A stretch of 64,000 nucleotides of DNA from Warburgia ugandensis (Eukaryota > Streptophyta > Magnoliopsida > Canellales > Canellaceae), in contig CP141137.1 in NCBI GenBank assembly GCA_035236585.1, forward strand, positions 13,594,327-13,658,326, read 5' to 3'. This document shows positions 48,301 through 60,267 of this stretch, piece by piece (position 1 is the first letter of the stretch; every line of letters begins with the position of its first letter). The notes beneath the pieces are model-generated. The model saw nothing but the letters and a program-made list of their open reading frames with translations, was not told the origin of the DNA and made no database searches. Both the position numbers and the translations under genes were made by a program.

Positions 48301-51300
48301 GGGGTTAGCCTATGAAAGGACTAGCTAATAAGTCTCTATTCTCATTTCCATGTAAATCAATGCATTTTCTATATATATAATAAGAAATAAGTCTCTAATT
48401 AAGTATAACTAATTTACATCATGTTTGTAAAAGCATTTGAAATAAGTTTATTCAGTAAAAGATTTCAATTTGGAATAACCATCCTGTACTCAATGTCACA
48501 TGAAATCCACAGTAAATAATAATTGCAATTTAAAACACAATCACACATGATGCTATGTTTAAACATGGTTTAAAAATTAAGGCAAAACATTAGTTGTCGT
48601 CACCTACCTCAGTGTGAGACCACTAGCTTGCTAATAACTCCCTTTAACTGGTATATTCAAGTGCATCTGTACATGTCACGTCACTATTTTAATATTTTTC
48701 TAAAGAAAAAGTGGTCATTTTTAAGTTAAAACTAGGTCCGCGTCGTCAATACGATCACAACGCCTCTTTCGGATCGTGATTTGGACCTCTCTAGCTCTCA
48801 GAAATCAAGTTTTAGTGAAAACTACCCTCAAATGGGGCCTGCCGGACCACCATAAGGTGGTTTATACCGGCGGCTTCCTTTTCCGCCGGTTTACACCGGC
48901 TTATACCGGCGCCACGAAGATGCACCGACACGTAGACGCCGCACAGGACGCACGTCGTCCGTCTTTGGCACTGTGAGTCACGCGGCGTGCGTCACGGTCG
49001 CCAGGACGCGCAGCGTCCCGGACCCACGGTGACCGCCTATCGGCGTCTTTCCGCACGTGCGCGGCGCCGCGCATGCGTGCGACGACGACGTCGTTTGACG
49101 TTGTCTCCTGTGCGTCCCCGAGTGCGTCCTGGCGTCAGCGCCAGGGCGCCAACGCCGTTGACGACGCCAGAAGCTATAGAGCTTCGTTTTGTGTGATTTT
49201 TGCGTCATTTTCTTCAGAATTCTCTCTAGAATCCATTTATGCCCTCCTTTTACACTGATTTTGCCAAAAACCATAGTTTTTAAACGATTTTTCCCAAGTT
49301 CCTAAAATCATCCCTAGGTACTGGTTTTTGCATTTTCTGGAGAAATCCACCGTTGGATCACTCCCAAATTAAAAGGGTTTGCTCTTGGGTCTCTTGTGCA
49401 CTGGTTGGACGGTGCGATTTCCAAACGGACGAGGTTTGATCTGTGAAATCACGCTCCAACAGTAGCGTGCACAAAATTCCTAAAAATCTGAATTTTTTTT
49501 TCTAATTTTTAAATGTTTTCCTAATTATTTTTCTATTTAATAAATACGGGAAAACGGAGTATTGAGGCTTACCTTGCACCTAGCCGTGGTTGCTCGTGTT
49601 GCCGGGGTTCCACTCGCCGGAAAAATCAAAGCTTTGCAGGGCTAGGGTTCTGAGTGAAAACTCGGAGAAACGCTCAAAGTGGAGCGTTTTAGCTCCTAGG
49701 AAAGCATAGATATAGGGTTTAGAGTCGTAGGGGAATAGAAACTCTTCCCCACACGTCTCTTTCCACGTCTCTCTGGTGATTTCGCCGGACTGGTAGAGAC
49801 GTGCGAAAGACAGGGGTGCCGTTATCAATTTAGACCCCTGTGTAACACGTTTCTGTCAAAAGACCAATTTGCCCTTACAACTTCGATGGCTCATAACTCC
49901 CTCGTTTGAGCTCCGTTTTTCGCGGTCTTGGTGGCGTTGGACTCGTATCGACGAGCACTTTCTGATTCTTATGTTTTAAGGAAAAATTTGCATCTATAAA
50001 TTTTTTTATTTTAATTTATTTAAAAATTTCCTATTTTATCCTAAAAATTAAGGATATTACATTTCGGCTACGTTCATTCTATGTACATGTTGTTCCTTAA
50101 CTGGTTAACACTCTGATCCATAGAGCATGATCAGCCTTACTACCATCCTATAGAATTTTCCTTTTAGTTTGAGGGGCACTCGTTGATCATGCAAAACTTT
50201 AGAGGTACATATCCATTTGTCCAACCCACATGGATTCTTTGGGTAACTTCCTCAATCTCTCCGCTTTCATGAATTATCGATGCCAAGTATTGAAAGTGAT
50301 CTTTTGGGAGCACTTCTTGATTATCAATCTTTATTGGTGCTCCACTCCTTGTTAAAATTACATTTCATGCACTCTATCTTAATTCTGCTAATTTTAAATC
50401 CTTTAGATTTTAATGCATCTCTCTATAACTCTAGCTTTGTGTTTACACCTTCCCTTGTCTTATCAATCAAAACTATATCATCAGCAAATAACATGTACCA
50501 TGGAATCTCCTTGTGTAGATGTTTTGCTAACTTATCTATAACTGAAGTGAAAAGGTATAGGCTCAATGCTGATCCTTGGTGCAATCCTATAGTGAGGTTC
50601 TAGCACACACACACACACACACCAACTCTATGTGTCTCCTTTATTCTTATAAATCCGTACAATTGAGCTCTTCCTCCATTCATTCGGCATTTTCTTCGAT
50701 TATATAATTTTGTTAAACAACTTTGTTAACCAAACTACTCTAGTATCTCTCATATACTTACAAACCTCTATTGGTATACTATCGAATCCCAGGGCCTATT
50801 CTGATTTCATCTTTTTCAAAGACTTTTTCACTTTAGATATTCTAATTCTATGGTTGTATTTATAATGTCCAATGTCATTTGGGTTAATGGTAGTTTCAAT
50901 CCTTATATTTTCAGGGCAATTATCATTTAGCAGTTTTTGAAAGTAACTTTCCCACCTTTCTTTGATCTAGTCATTTATGACTAGTGCCCTTTGGTCATCA
51001 CCTTTGATGCACTTAACATGTTCTAAGTCCTTACCCTTTTGTTCTCTTATTTTTGCAAGTTTAAACACATTTTTCTCACCTTATCTTGATCCTAATTTAT
51101 TATAGAGATCATCATATGCTTTGAGTTTAGCCTCACTTACTATTCTCTTAGCAACCATTTTAGCATTCTTATATTGCTCAAAGTTTTCATTATTTCTAGT
51201 CCTCCACCAAGTTTCCTTTATTGGTTGCCTTTTACCTTTAGATAATCTTAGAATATCTATTGTTGTTTTCTTAATGGACTCATCTATATTAGTCTACAAG

Positions 51301-54300
51301 TGTTTACTTTTGTTTCATTGCTCCAGTTTCCTTTTACCATCAACTTGTTTGTGAATGATGTTTATTTCTTTTCTGTTTCCTTTCATTAATTGGCCTTGCA
51401 TTTCTTAAGCTTTCAATAAATGTTCATGTTGTTCATCCTTTAGCAAACTATGCGTTGTTTGTCTGTCAACAGTGTCTATGGCTAGACTTCTTGAAGAATG
51501 TCCTAATACAGCCCCTGGTTGTGTTGTCTTTCAACGCTTGGCACTTTCTGCAGTCAACCTTGCAATCAATTTATTCTTTTGAATTTCTGGGACAGCCTTT
51601 TTGCTTCCTTTGGTAGGCATTATTTAGTTTTTTCAAGTGGAGCTTCATTAGAGGCTGTTTAAATGAACACCTTCATTGCATTGTCATGCGTTCAATCAAA
51701 AGGAAGCATTTCACATACCAGGCTATTAATGTGGTTGTTAGTTCACTTTTACTCCTAACTGCAACATATGATATTGCCTAACATGTGGTAATTAATAGTT
51801 GGTCTATTGTTAATAGATACCTCTGTGCTACATTCCTGAAGCTGTTTATAAGACATCCGTAGATTGGATTAGCCAGCGATCTGCTGAGATGCTTGGCCCA
51901 TTTCTTTTATGGTTGCTGGATAGCATCCTTGTGGACCTGGCACACCAACAAGGACCTGTTAAAGGCTCAAAAAAGTCCACTCAACAACCTTCATCAAAGG
52001 CTCTGGTAATTTCACCCATCCAACATGCTTTCTTTATTCCTCATTGGTATTACATGTTAGTTATTCCACCAACACTAGTTTTTTGGGTTTCTTTCCTTCC
52101 TTTTTATTTATGTTTTGCTTAGCATTTATCCTCTTTATTATCTTCTTTTCTTAGTGATTCTGCATAGTCTTTGTTGGCCTAGATTGCAAGTTACTTCCGT
52201 AGAGTACTATTTTTGTTCTTTATCAAATGAAAATAAACTAATATCAAAGAGAATGTCTAGGCACAATTGAATAAGAGAATGACATTCTACTCAATACATA
52301 ATGTTATCTGCTGTTATCCCTGTTAAAATTTGCTTTGCAGGTGCTGTCAAAAGAAAGAGAAAGAAACTTGCTTTGCATTGGAAATCACCTTCTCTTACCA
52401 AGTCTAATCAGGCGTAGAAAGAATGCATATTAACTTGGAAACCACCTTCTCCACCAAGTCTAATCAAACATGGAAATAATATCTTATGAATTTGGACTCA
52501 AGCATCAAGTGGAAAGATTGCTGTTATTTAAACATTTGATGGCAGTTGGGGTTGAGTTGCATGTGTTATTCTAGTCAGTAATACAAGTGATCTCTTGTTC
52601 CTTGCACCTGCATGTACTAATGTAACTTAGCCCTTCTGAGAAAGCTGACCGCCAATATTGGTGCTTTTCCTTCCACCCATGGTGCGACAAATGGCTATGG
52701 CTTTTCTTTAAATTGGTTCATTTGAAGATCTTGCCGCTATGAATTAGTAAAAATTCTGAAGCACATTGAAGAAATACATTCTAGGTGTAGTATTTGTTGT
52801 TTGTAGTTCAGGCATTTTTGGGAAGAAAACGGTGTGCTGCAAGACCTACCCTCTCATTTTGAGTCAGAACTATATTCCACAATATTAGAAAAACAGCCAC
52901 AGATAAACAATGCATGTGGTGAACTGCCACATACATAAAATCATCCCTGCAGAGACTTGTCATTTACTGGCCTTTCTTGTTATCTTTGGGCAATCATGGT
53001 TCTCTAGTTACCTGACAAGGTCTTGCTGATGATATAGTTCTTCATAACAAGTCATCCTTCTAGTGTAGATGTTTGTACATGGAAGGAAACTGTGGACAGC
53101 AGATGACACTGGGAGCAGTTGAGTGATAGAGGGAGCACTAACATCAATCCTGTCAATGATCTCTAGTTCTGGCATGTGGTCTCAATGATGAGATCAAGGA
53201 TGATGCTATAATGAAATTAGTTTGTTTGAGCACAGTAATTATATTGAGATTCAGGAGTAAAGATCATCACTGGTGAGGCACGTCAACCCCCTGATATCTT
53301 TTGATGGGTCCATCTTGAATTATAAAATGAAGGAAGATTTTAAAACTGAAGTCTTTAAATACCACTTCGAAGGAATGCATATTGAACCGTATGATGAAGG
53401 AAGAATTAAAAAATTCAATGTTTATAATGAGGAGGCCCTTCTTAATTTGGAAAGATTGGGAATTGAGGATACATCTGGCCGTGAGGATGACATTCAATCA
53501 ACATATACTTTCTAGATCCTGGGCTACCTTTATCTCAAAGTATTGAGTTTTTGTCCTAGAGAACAATGAAAACAGTCATTGAACTCCAAAATACCAAAGG
53601 TGGTTCCATATATGGCAGTGATGAAGAAGAGGATTTAGAAGATATAACAAATACAGGGTAAAAGAATGAAGCTAAACTCAAGTCGCATAAATAGGAGGCC
53701 TCTAGTCTACCTAATTTGTAAAAGATTGTCTGAGGACGTAGGAATTGGGAATTCAGGATATTCCTGATGGTGAGGATGATATCAATTAACATAGACTTTC
53801 TAGGTCCTGGATGCCCTTTTCCCCCAAATTATCAAGTTTTGTTCCAGAGAACAATGAACAGCATGAGAGTGCGCTCCAAAGCATCAAAGGTGGTTCCATA
53901 TATGGTGGTGGTGATGAAGAGAATTTATAAGATGGAAGAGATTCCAATTGAAAGAATGAAGCTAAACTCAATGCCAAGTTCTACTTCCATGAACTCAAAT
54001 AGGAAGTGTTCCAATATTGTGGCATTCTAAGAAAAGATATTGGACAAAGGAATTCCATGGATTGAATAAACTTTTATCTTGAAGAGTACATAGACTTAAT
54101 CTCAAAATATTCTCTGGAATGTGTTCTAAAAAATTTGGGCTTCTCTAGAATGTGGGAACAGCTTGGATAGGTTAGTTAGCAAGAACTATAATTCGTCATT
54201 AATGGTTGAAGGCAGTTGAGATCAGTGGCTTCCTGTTTATAATTGGTTAATGAAGCTTGAGATATTGGTGATAGAGTTATTTAAACTTTTACCTAGATTG

Positions 54301-57300
54301 TTGCTTAATTCAAACTAAGAAAAGAAGCATGGAAAAGCAAGGCTAGCATCAATTGACATTTTGTATCTTGGATGTGGGAAGTCAACAAGAGATTTACGTT
54401 TCGTTATTGTTTGAGATGTGATACTTGGAAGAAAGCTCAAAATCTATAACTCTGTGCTTATGTATGGTTGATTAACCTTGAGAAATTGCAAATTCCTTAA
54501 ATTGTGTCTAGGTGGTTGATTGGCAAGAACTGTGAAGAAAATCGTGGGAAACTTGCCTATTATCACTAAACCATGGTTCTCACAAATTTGATTTGTTAGA
54601 CTTGGTCTACCATAAACCGTTAGCAGTTAGAGATGCACACTTAAGGGGATATTTTTGAACATTCTGTGATTATGTATGGTTGATAAACCTTGAGAAATTG
54701 CAAATTCCTTAAATTGTGTCTAGGTGGTTGATTGGCATGAACTGTGAAGAAAACCATGGGAAACTTTCCCATTATCACTAAACCATGGTTCTCATAAATG
54801 GGAATTGTTAGCACTTAGAGATGCAAACTTAAGGGGATCTTTTTGAACACTGGAAGTTGATTCAAGCAAAATGGTCTCGCAAGCTTGCTTTAGGAGGAGA
54901 TGCAATCAAAGATAGAATAGTAGGCCTGGAGGTGTCTGAATCTTAGTGTTATATTGGCCTTGCAAATCTCAATTTATTACAGGAAGAAGCACTGGGAACT
55001 GCTTAATATGATTTATTGCCATTTAAATTATTTGTTCCCAAAGTTTTTTTTAGTATGGTTCTGAATAGTTCCTGTGAAGAGAAAATGGTAGTCTTTTTTC
55101 CCAATTAGAAGTTTAATTTTTAATAGTTCTGTAGTCGTAAAATTGGCTTTTGAGGGGGAGAGCGCGGCCTATGCATATGTAGTTATATTCAACTTTGCAA
55201 TAAAAAAACAAACATACTGTCAGTTACTCAGAACCCTCGTAGTTTATAGGTAAACTAATTGGATTGAGATGGATATAACTGATAATATGCTGTAAGATAA
55301 CTTGTAAAATGCTGTAACTTATTGAATAATAATATAAATTGCAAGGGGTTGAGAAATCATAAAAATTTCCCACAAATTTATATCTACCAAAAACTTTTCA
55401 AATTCCATGGCGAAAGTATATTTGCAAACTTTACAGATTCACCAAGCACCAAGGATAACCACCTTGCCATTGTTCCTGCCCTACTTTTGCTGTCTTGACT
55501 GCCCTCTCTTCTTCGGCACCTCACAGCACAACTATGACAAGGACTGCCTCTAGAACCAAACCTACCAATGACCAGAAGCTCCAAATGGCAAACAGTATAT
55601 GTGAATAACATAACCCTTTCTCAGACTTCTTGCGTGGAGTGGGCCCAGAAAATTTTGATCTGTCAAGAACACTTTTCCACCAACTACTTATGCATCCTTG
55701 ACGAAGGCCCTGGTTTGAAGCTATGAACCCACAAATACATCATGACAAAATAGAAAACATGGGAACATTGGCTGTGCTAGATACTTTTGGTGCAATTAAA
55801 ACCTGATAATGGAAATTGCAAAAGTAGTTGGTGATTCATGATAACTTATAGTATACAATCACTTAGTTATTAACTTATGGTTGAAGACTGAAAATTTCTC
55901 TTAAATCAGCATTGTAAATGCTTTGCAAGCGAATTCAACTTTTCAAACAGGTCTCCTGCACATAGTAATACCATGCGCTGGATCTAGAAGGAACTCCTCA
56001 CTGTAGTATTACATACTTGAAAATTTTTTGGTTTTGCAAAGCAAATGGATACCAATTCTAAATTTCTGTAAAGATGTTCAACAATCTTTATTAGAATCCT
56101 TTTTCTTTCCTTTATTCATCCAAAAATAGCATAAGATGCTGATGTCATTTATTGACTCTGGATCTTTGATTTTCTTTTTTCTTGAATGCATAGACTTCCT
56201 GAGGACTGAATTAACATGGAATATGAAATAGCCTCTTTAATTTCCTTTTATCTAGAAAACAGCACTGGTTAGGAGTGAATTGATCCAAGTAGAAGGCTCT
56301 AAAAGGGCAAGGGTAAGGCCCGAAAGGACTTGGATAGAAGTGGTGAGAAAGATTTAAAAACTTTTGGACTAAATGAGTCAATGACACTTGATACAGGGGA
56401 AATGGAGGAACAAGATTCATGTACCCGACCCCTAATCGAGATTGGGCTTTGATGATGATGATGATCTAGAAAGGATATATTTAACATTTTCTGCGTGAGA
56501 TTGTGCGATTGATATTCCACTGGAAATGCAGGTTGCAATATTTGTGGTTTTAGGAATGGTGTTGCGGCGGAAGCCTGATATATTGATCAGCCAGTTACCA
56601 ACACTAAATGAAAATGCTCATTATCAAGGACAGGATAAGCTTCCAGTTATAGTGTGGATGATTGCTCAGGTAGAAGTTACTTACACAATGGAGATTGGAT
56701 GTTTCTGAAAGTTCAAAAGATCTCATATTGATATATTTATTGTGCTAACATTTACTGAATTTTGCATATGCAGGCCTCCCAAGGAGACTTGGTTGTTGGG
56801 ATGGTTTTATGGGTACATTATCTTTTGCCCATGATCACTGGCAAATCTTGTAATCCGCAATCCAGGGACTTTGTTTTGCAGTTGGTAGAAAGGTTTGTTA
56901 ATGCAGTTTGAACCAAAATTCTGTTACGATATTTACTTCTAGATCTGAGGTTTTCTTGCATTTCTGGTGTAGAATATTGTCAACTCCCAAAGCTCGGCCT
57001 ATTTTGTTGAATGGTGCAGTCAGAAAGGGGGAACGATTGGTGCCACCTTCTGCTCTTAATCTGTTGATGAGAGCTACTTTTCCTACACCTTCAGCTCGAG
57101 TGAAGGTTGGTGTAAATGATTCCTGTTTTCTTTGTCTTTGACATTAGTTAGTACCGATAATCATAAATTTGGGATGATGTCTTCCAAACATGGATCTTAT
57201 GCAGGCAACTGAACGGTTTGAGGCATTGTATCCTACACTTAAGGAGCTTGCTCTTGTAGGTTCCCCTGGAACCAAAGCAACAAAACAAGCTTCACAACAG

Positions 57301-58823
57301 CTTCTGCAAATTGCAGTTAAAGCAATGAGTGAAGGTAACTCCAAGATTTCTATACTTTGTATATGTGTGACAGACAAATGAGATTTTGTTTCAACTTACC
57401 AATACTTGATAAATGCTATTTGTAGACAACACCTCATTGTCAAAAGAAGCTGCTGGTATTTTCATCTGGTGTTTGACTCAAAATGTTGACTGTTACAAGC
57501 ACTGGGTGAGCAACTGTAGTAATTCTTCTTTTTTGAATGTTCTTGCAACCTAATGTCTGTAACTCTTTGTATCATTGCATAATGGAGTTCCATGATATTC
57601 ATTCTGACATATGGGAACAGGAAAGGCTTCATTTGGAAAATATAGAAGCTAGTGTCTCTGTTCTGCGAAAGCTATCTGATGAATGGAAGGAACAGTCGGT
57701 TAAACTTGTCCCACATGACACTCTCAGACAGACAATCAAGAACTTGAGGATGAAGGTACATAAAACTATTGATCTTTTATCTATTTTTTCTTCTGCTATA
57801 ATAAAAGAGGAAAAGTGACACTATCAGATAAGGGACCTGCACTGAAGCAATGAATGCTATATTGATATTACAAGAGTAACACTGGCCACTGTTGGACTCC
57901 CTCTTTTTGCCAATGGAACTCCATACGTCATTGGGGCCAAAAGACACCAATTTTTCAACAGAATGAGGAATTTGGTGGAGTGCTAAGGTGGTTAGAATCT
58001 GTCATTATATGATCAATGACACTGCAAGTTGCATTGTATTTCTCAAGTATATTACGGCTAAGAGACATTTTGGACTGTTGGTAATTGTTCAACTGTTTTA
58101 CAATGTGAATGCATCAATAGCTTGGACTGACCTATCCAGTCAAGAATTCTGTTCATCATCCATCTTTCTATTAGGAGAGTCCCCTCAGTTAATCATATAT
58201 TTAAAGAACGCACTGCAACACAACCAATGCCTTACTTTGTTCTACATTCATTTTTTATACCAGTCAATCAATCAATTAAATTGTCGTTCATAAGTTGACT
58301 CTAGAGGATTATGAAGAGGGAACAGTTGATGATGATTTGTCTCATACCAGATAAGCAGTATGCTAACCCTTAATTGGGATAAGGTCTTGATGATGATGAT
58401 GACCAGATAAGCAGTACGCAATCCTGTGTCGGATCTTGATACTGATGATACAGCAATGGCTTACTTTATAGAACCAGCCTATTAATGGCTTGTGGAACAC
58501 TCATTTCATGACTGTCTTGATCTCTTATTGGATGGTGATGAAGTATCCATACTGATGAGCCTTTATTTTGACTTGTCTTTGGTTGGATGGTGCAGAATGA
58601 GCAAGCCTTGGCAGGAGGTGTGGATGGTGGCTGCGAAGCATCCATCAAAGATGCAGATAAGTACTGCAAAGCCATCTTGGTGAAATTGACTCGCCGCTTC
58701 AGCTGCATGAGGAGCAGTGTGTTTGTTCTTACTATTGCAATTGCTGTTGGTGCTTTCTTCGGATCCCCAAACATGGAATCATGGGACTTGAAGAAACTTC
58801 ATGTCATTTTCAACTCACCGTGA
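45351..58823 (+). CDS. TMEM214: TMEM214 family (DUF2359) transmembrane protein, 10 coding exons
   Basis: Coding exons: 45351-45839, 46012-46149, 51817-52005, 56532-56669, 56774-56892, 56973-57105, 57205-57334, 57426-57505, 57621-57755 and 58596-58823. They total 1779 nt (592 aa plus TGA), with GT-AG at all nine introns and the frame open throughout. The start is the first ATG after the CT-rich leader. Residues 1-130 are polar and probably disordered, then comes a lysine-rich stretch (KKPKEKKPKKPK). The conserved plant DUF2359 core follows: SASDLAAYLVD-like, YESRQDIQLMRFADYFGRAF, PEAVYKTSVDWIS, VLRRKPDILI, QDKLPVIVWMIAQASQGDL, ARPILLNGAVRKGERL, RFEALYPTLKELAL, TQNVDCYKHW. A hydrophobic segment at about 556-573 (SSVFVLTIAIAVGAFFGS) is the likely C-terminal membrane anchor. 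Human TMEM214 is an ER protein linked to caspase-4 in ER-stress death. The plant role is not established. Length fits plant homologues (about 570-615 aa). Confidence 0.95.
46730..51369 (-). mobile_element. RTE-clade LINE in TMEM214 intron 2, split by a solo LTR
   Basis: A 5'-truncated RTE copy, antisense to the host gene. Its own sequence is 46730-47094 and 50062-51369, about 1.67 kb, starting (on the plus strand) with the reversed tail ATCATCATCATC and AAGACCTTATCC. It covers part of the linker and the reverse transcriptase through to the 3' end. It is flanked by the direct repeat TTTCTGTTTC (46720-46729 and 51370-51379). Host splice sites of exons 2 and 3 are intact. Frames are interrupted, so it is inactive. 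Confidence 0.9.
47095..50061. mobile_element. Solo LTR nested in the intronic RTE LINE (long Ty3/gypsy-type, fossil)
   Basis: A 2967-bp unit starts TGTAACACCCCGG and ends AAGGATATTACA. It is flanked by a perfect 5-bp duplication TTTCG (47090-47094 and 50062-50066) that lies within the RTE sequence. No second LTR or coding region is present. A GC- and CpG-rich zone lies at about 48840-49170. It shares with the solo LTR at 18801 the start type and ordered blocks such as CGCGTCGTCxATxC followed by GGATCGT, and GTTATCAAxxTxxACCCCTG. The TGTAACACCC start and length suggest a Tekay/Del-like lineage. The parent strand is not determined. Confidence 0.87.
52340..52500. repeat. Short tandem duplication in intron 3
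   Basis: TTGGAAATCACCTTCTC ... CCAAGTCTAATCA and TTGGAAACCACCTTCTCC ... CCAAGTCTAATCA follow one another with a period of about 60 bases. Confidence 0.65.
53273..53965 (+). pseudogene. Duplicated protein-like block in TMEM214 intron 3 (unrecognised)
   Basis: An 80-codon open frame at 53273-53515 has a coding-like composition (SFDGSILNYKMKEDF, then NEEALLNLERLGIEDTSG) but no ATG context or domain that I know. The part from about 53455 to 53645 recurs at about 53735-53930. Both copies can be read as similar peptide phrases: LGIxD with EDDI, then a form of KGGSIYGxxDEE. The repeats are interrupted by stops and frame changes. This suggests a captured, duplicated and decayed piece of a gene or transposon. 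It is intronic to TMEM214, and I cannot name the source. Confidence 0.45.
54450..54851. repeat. Tandem duplication of about 200 bp in intron 3
   Basis: The unit 54450-54661 (from CTTATGTATGGTTGATTAAC to AAGGGGATATTTTTGAAC) is repeated at about 54662-54851, nearly identical but with a small deletion in the second copy. No coding signature. Confidence 0.85.
56259..56463 (+). mobile_element. RTE-clade LINE 3' fragment in TMEM214 intron 3, 9-bp target duplication
   Basis: A 205-bp insertion covers GGTTAGGAGTGAATTGATCC ... AACTTTTGGACTAAATGAG ... CCCCTAATCGAGATTGGGC and the (TGATGA)n tail. It is flanked by ATCTAGAAA at 56250-56258 and 56464-56472. It ends only about 70 bases upstream of exon 4. 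Confidence 0.9.
58364..58401 (+). mobile_element. 38-bp RTE LINE insertion in TMEM214 intron 9
   Basis: It consists only of the last bases of the RTE family, CCTTAATTGGGATAAGGTC plus TTGATGATGATGATG. It is flanked by the 18-base direct repeat ACCAGATAAGCAGTAxGC (58346-58363 and 58402-58419) with one mismatch. Confidence 0.88.
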
Positions 58824-59208
58824 TCCTTCTAGAGAGATTTGAGCAGCCTCCATTGCTTATGACTAAAGAAGAGGACAATTATTGGGAGGTGGTTTGCGGG
58901 AGGAAACACCCATTGGTTACTTGGTTTCATATACTAAGAGAATAGCTCCTCTTAAGGCGGAGAGAGGTATTTATTCTTAGCTTTTGCAGGTAACATTCCT
59001 CTTGGGAGTAAAGAAGTTATAACTGTGTAAAATGCTGGCAGTTGCCGACAACAGAGAGAGAGAGAGAGTATCTTGGTTTTGATAGGCATACATCCCGGAA
59101 AAAATAGGAGTATCGGAAACAAGACTGGCTTCTTGTTTTCTGTTTCTTTGTACTTGGTGCTGAAGTTAGGGAGCATTTACCGTTTTTTATTTCTCTTCTG
59201 ATCTTTTA
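58824..59208 (+). other. Probable 3' untranslated region of the TMEM214-like gene
   Basis: Non-coding sequence follows the stop codon, with a short GA run at 59053-59068. It leads to the overlapping AATAAA signals at 59209-59218. Confidence 0.5.
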
Positions 59209-59218
59209 AATAAATAAA
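59209..59218 (+). promoter_or_regulatory. Likely polyadenylation signal of the TMEM214-like gene
   Basis: Two overlapping AATAAA hexamers followed by a T-rich stretch lie about 390 bases downstream of the stop codon. This is a normal distance for a plant 3' UTR. Confidence 0.5.
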
Positions 59219-60267
59219 GTTTTGTTAAACTGAGAATGCTTATCAAATATCCATGTTAAATTATGGTTTGATCCACTTGATTCTTGCCTTGGTGAATTGA
59301 ACAAGGCAAGCTACTAGTGGATTATAAAGATTTTCTGCAATTTATAAAGAGTAACTTCTACGTCCACTCCCTTTAGTACTAATGCCATACCCATTTGGGG
59401 TTGTGGTAAGAGATGTGTGATCCTATTTTTCGACGATCAAACCTTTCATCTTAAGCATCTTGCCAGAGATGGATGTGTCTAGAAGCAGTTAGTCTTCATT
59501 TAGCGTCTTGCATCTTGCCACAGATGGGTGTCTTTAAACAGTATTATTCTTCAACTACAGGAGCCTGGAAGATTATAAAAGGAGATATACCTTGTTGGTT
59601 CTTCGTTGGCTATGGTCAAGTGTCAAAGCTCAAAATAGGACACTTAATTTCCTGAAAGGAGTCAACGGGAACTTGGAAATGGCAGAATGAGGCCTAATGT
59701 AGATTTCCTAGAAAGGAGTTGACGCGGCGTGACAGCAGAACGAGGCTTAGCGGGGCCTGCGTTCTATTTGGGGAACCAGCCCAAGCTATACAATGCGGCT
59801 GACCCAACCATACAATGCGGCTGAAACAGCTTAAACAGCATAACTTTTTTTTTCTGGCACGGTGCTTTGTTGCCATGGTTAAACAAACATGTCTCTGTAT
59901 CTATGTATTTGTCCAACTATCTAAATAGTACTAGTTTCGAGTATGGCTTCACCCTGATAACACATTGTATGCTGAAGTATCATATGGATGCTAACAAAAT
60001 ATATGTCATGTTATGATGGGAACTGCTGAACATCCTTTTAAGGAAAACTATACGTAACTGAAAATATACAGGATAAGTTAGCTTGCTGAATGATCCAAAC
60101 CATTGAAGATCTTGGTCTAACTATAAATGGAAGGCCCACCAAATTTTTGTCCTTTAAGAGCTTCGCGATTGTAGCCTTTTGAGAAAAGAACAAAATGTTC
60201 CCTTTTTCATTTAAAAGAAGTCTTTACAAGAGCCAATAAGTAGAGGATCGTAAGATTTACTTGGAGA
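59219..60267. other. Intergenic, nothing recognised
   Basis: It contains a small direct repeat at about 59785-59825 (ACAATGCGGCTGA occurs twice, 27 bases apart). No gene recognised. Confidence 0.4.

Noticed and set aside
48978-49274. Open frames of 60-98 codons on both strands in a CpG-rich patch
   Set aside because: Same explanation: GC-rich zone of the nested solo LTR, not a gene.
52327-52345. Possible extra exon acceptor (TTTGCAG followed by GTGCTG) in intron 3
   Set aside because: The frame after it closes and matches no TMEM214 segment. Joining exon 3 directly to exon 4 restores the conserved sequence without it.
57988-58293. 101-codon open frame in TMEM214 intron 9
   Set aside because: Composition is that of intron sequence, there are no fitting splice sites, and the conserved protein is complete without it.
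56710-58600. TGATGATGA tracts as ordinary microsatellites
   Set aside because: At 58387-58401 the tract is preceded by the RTE 3' end and flanked by a target duplication, so it is a LINE tail rather than an independent microsatellite.
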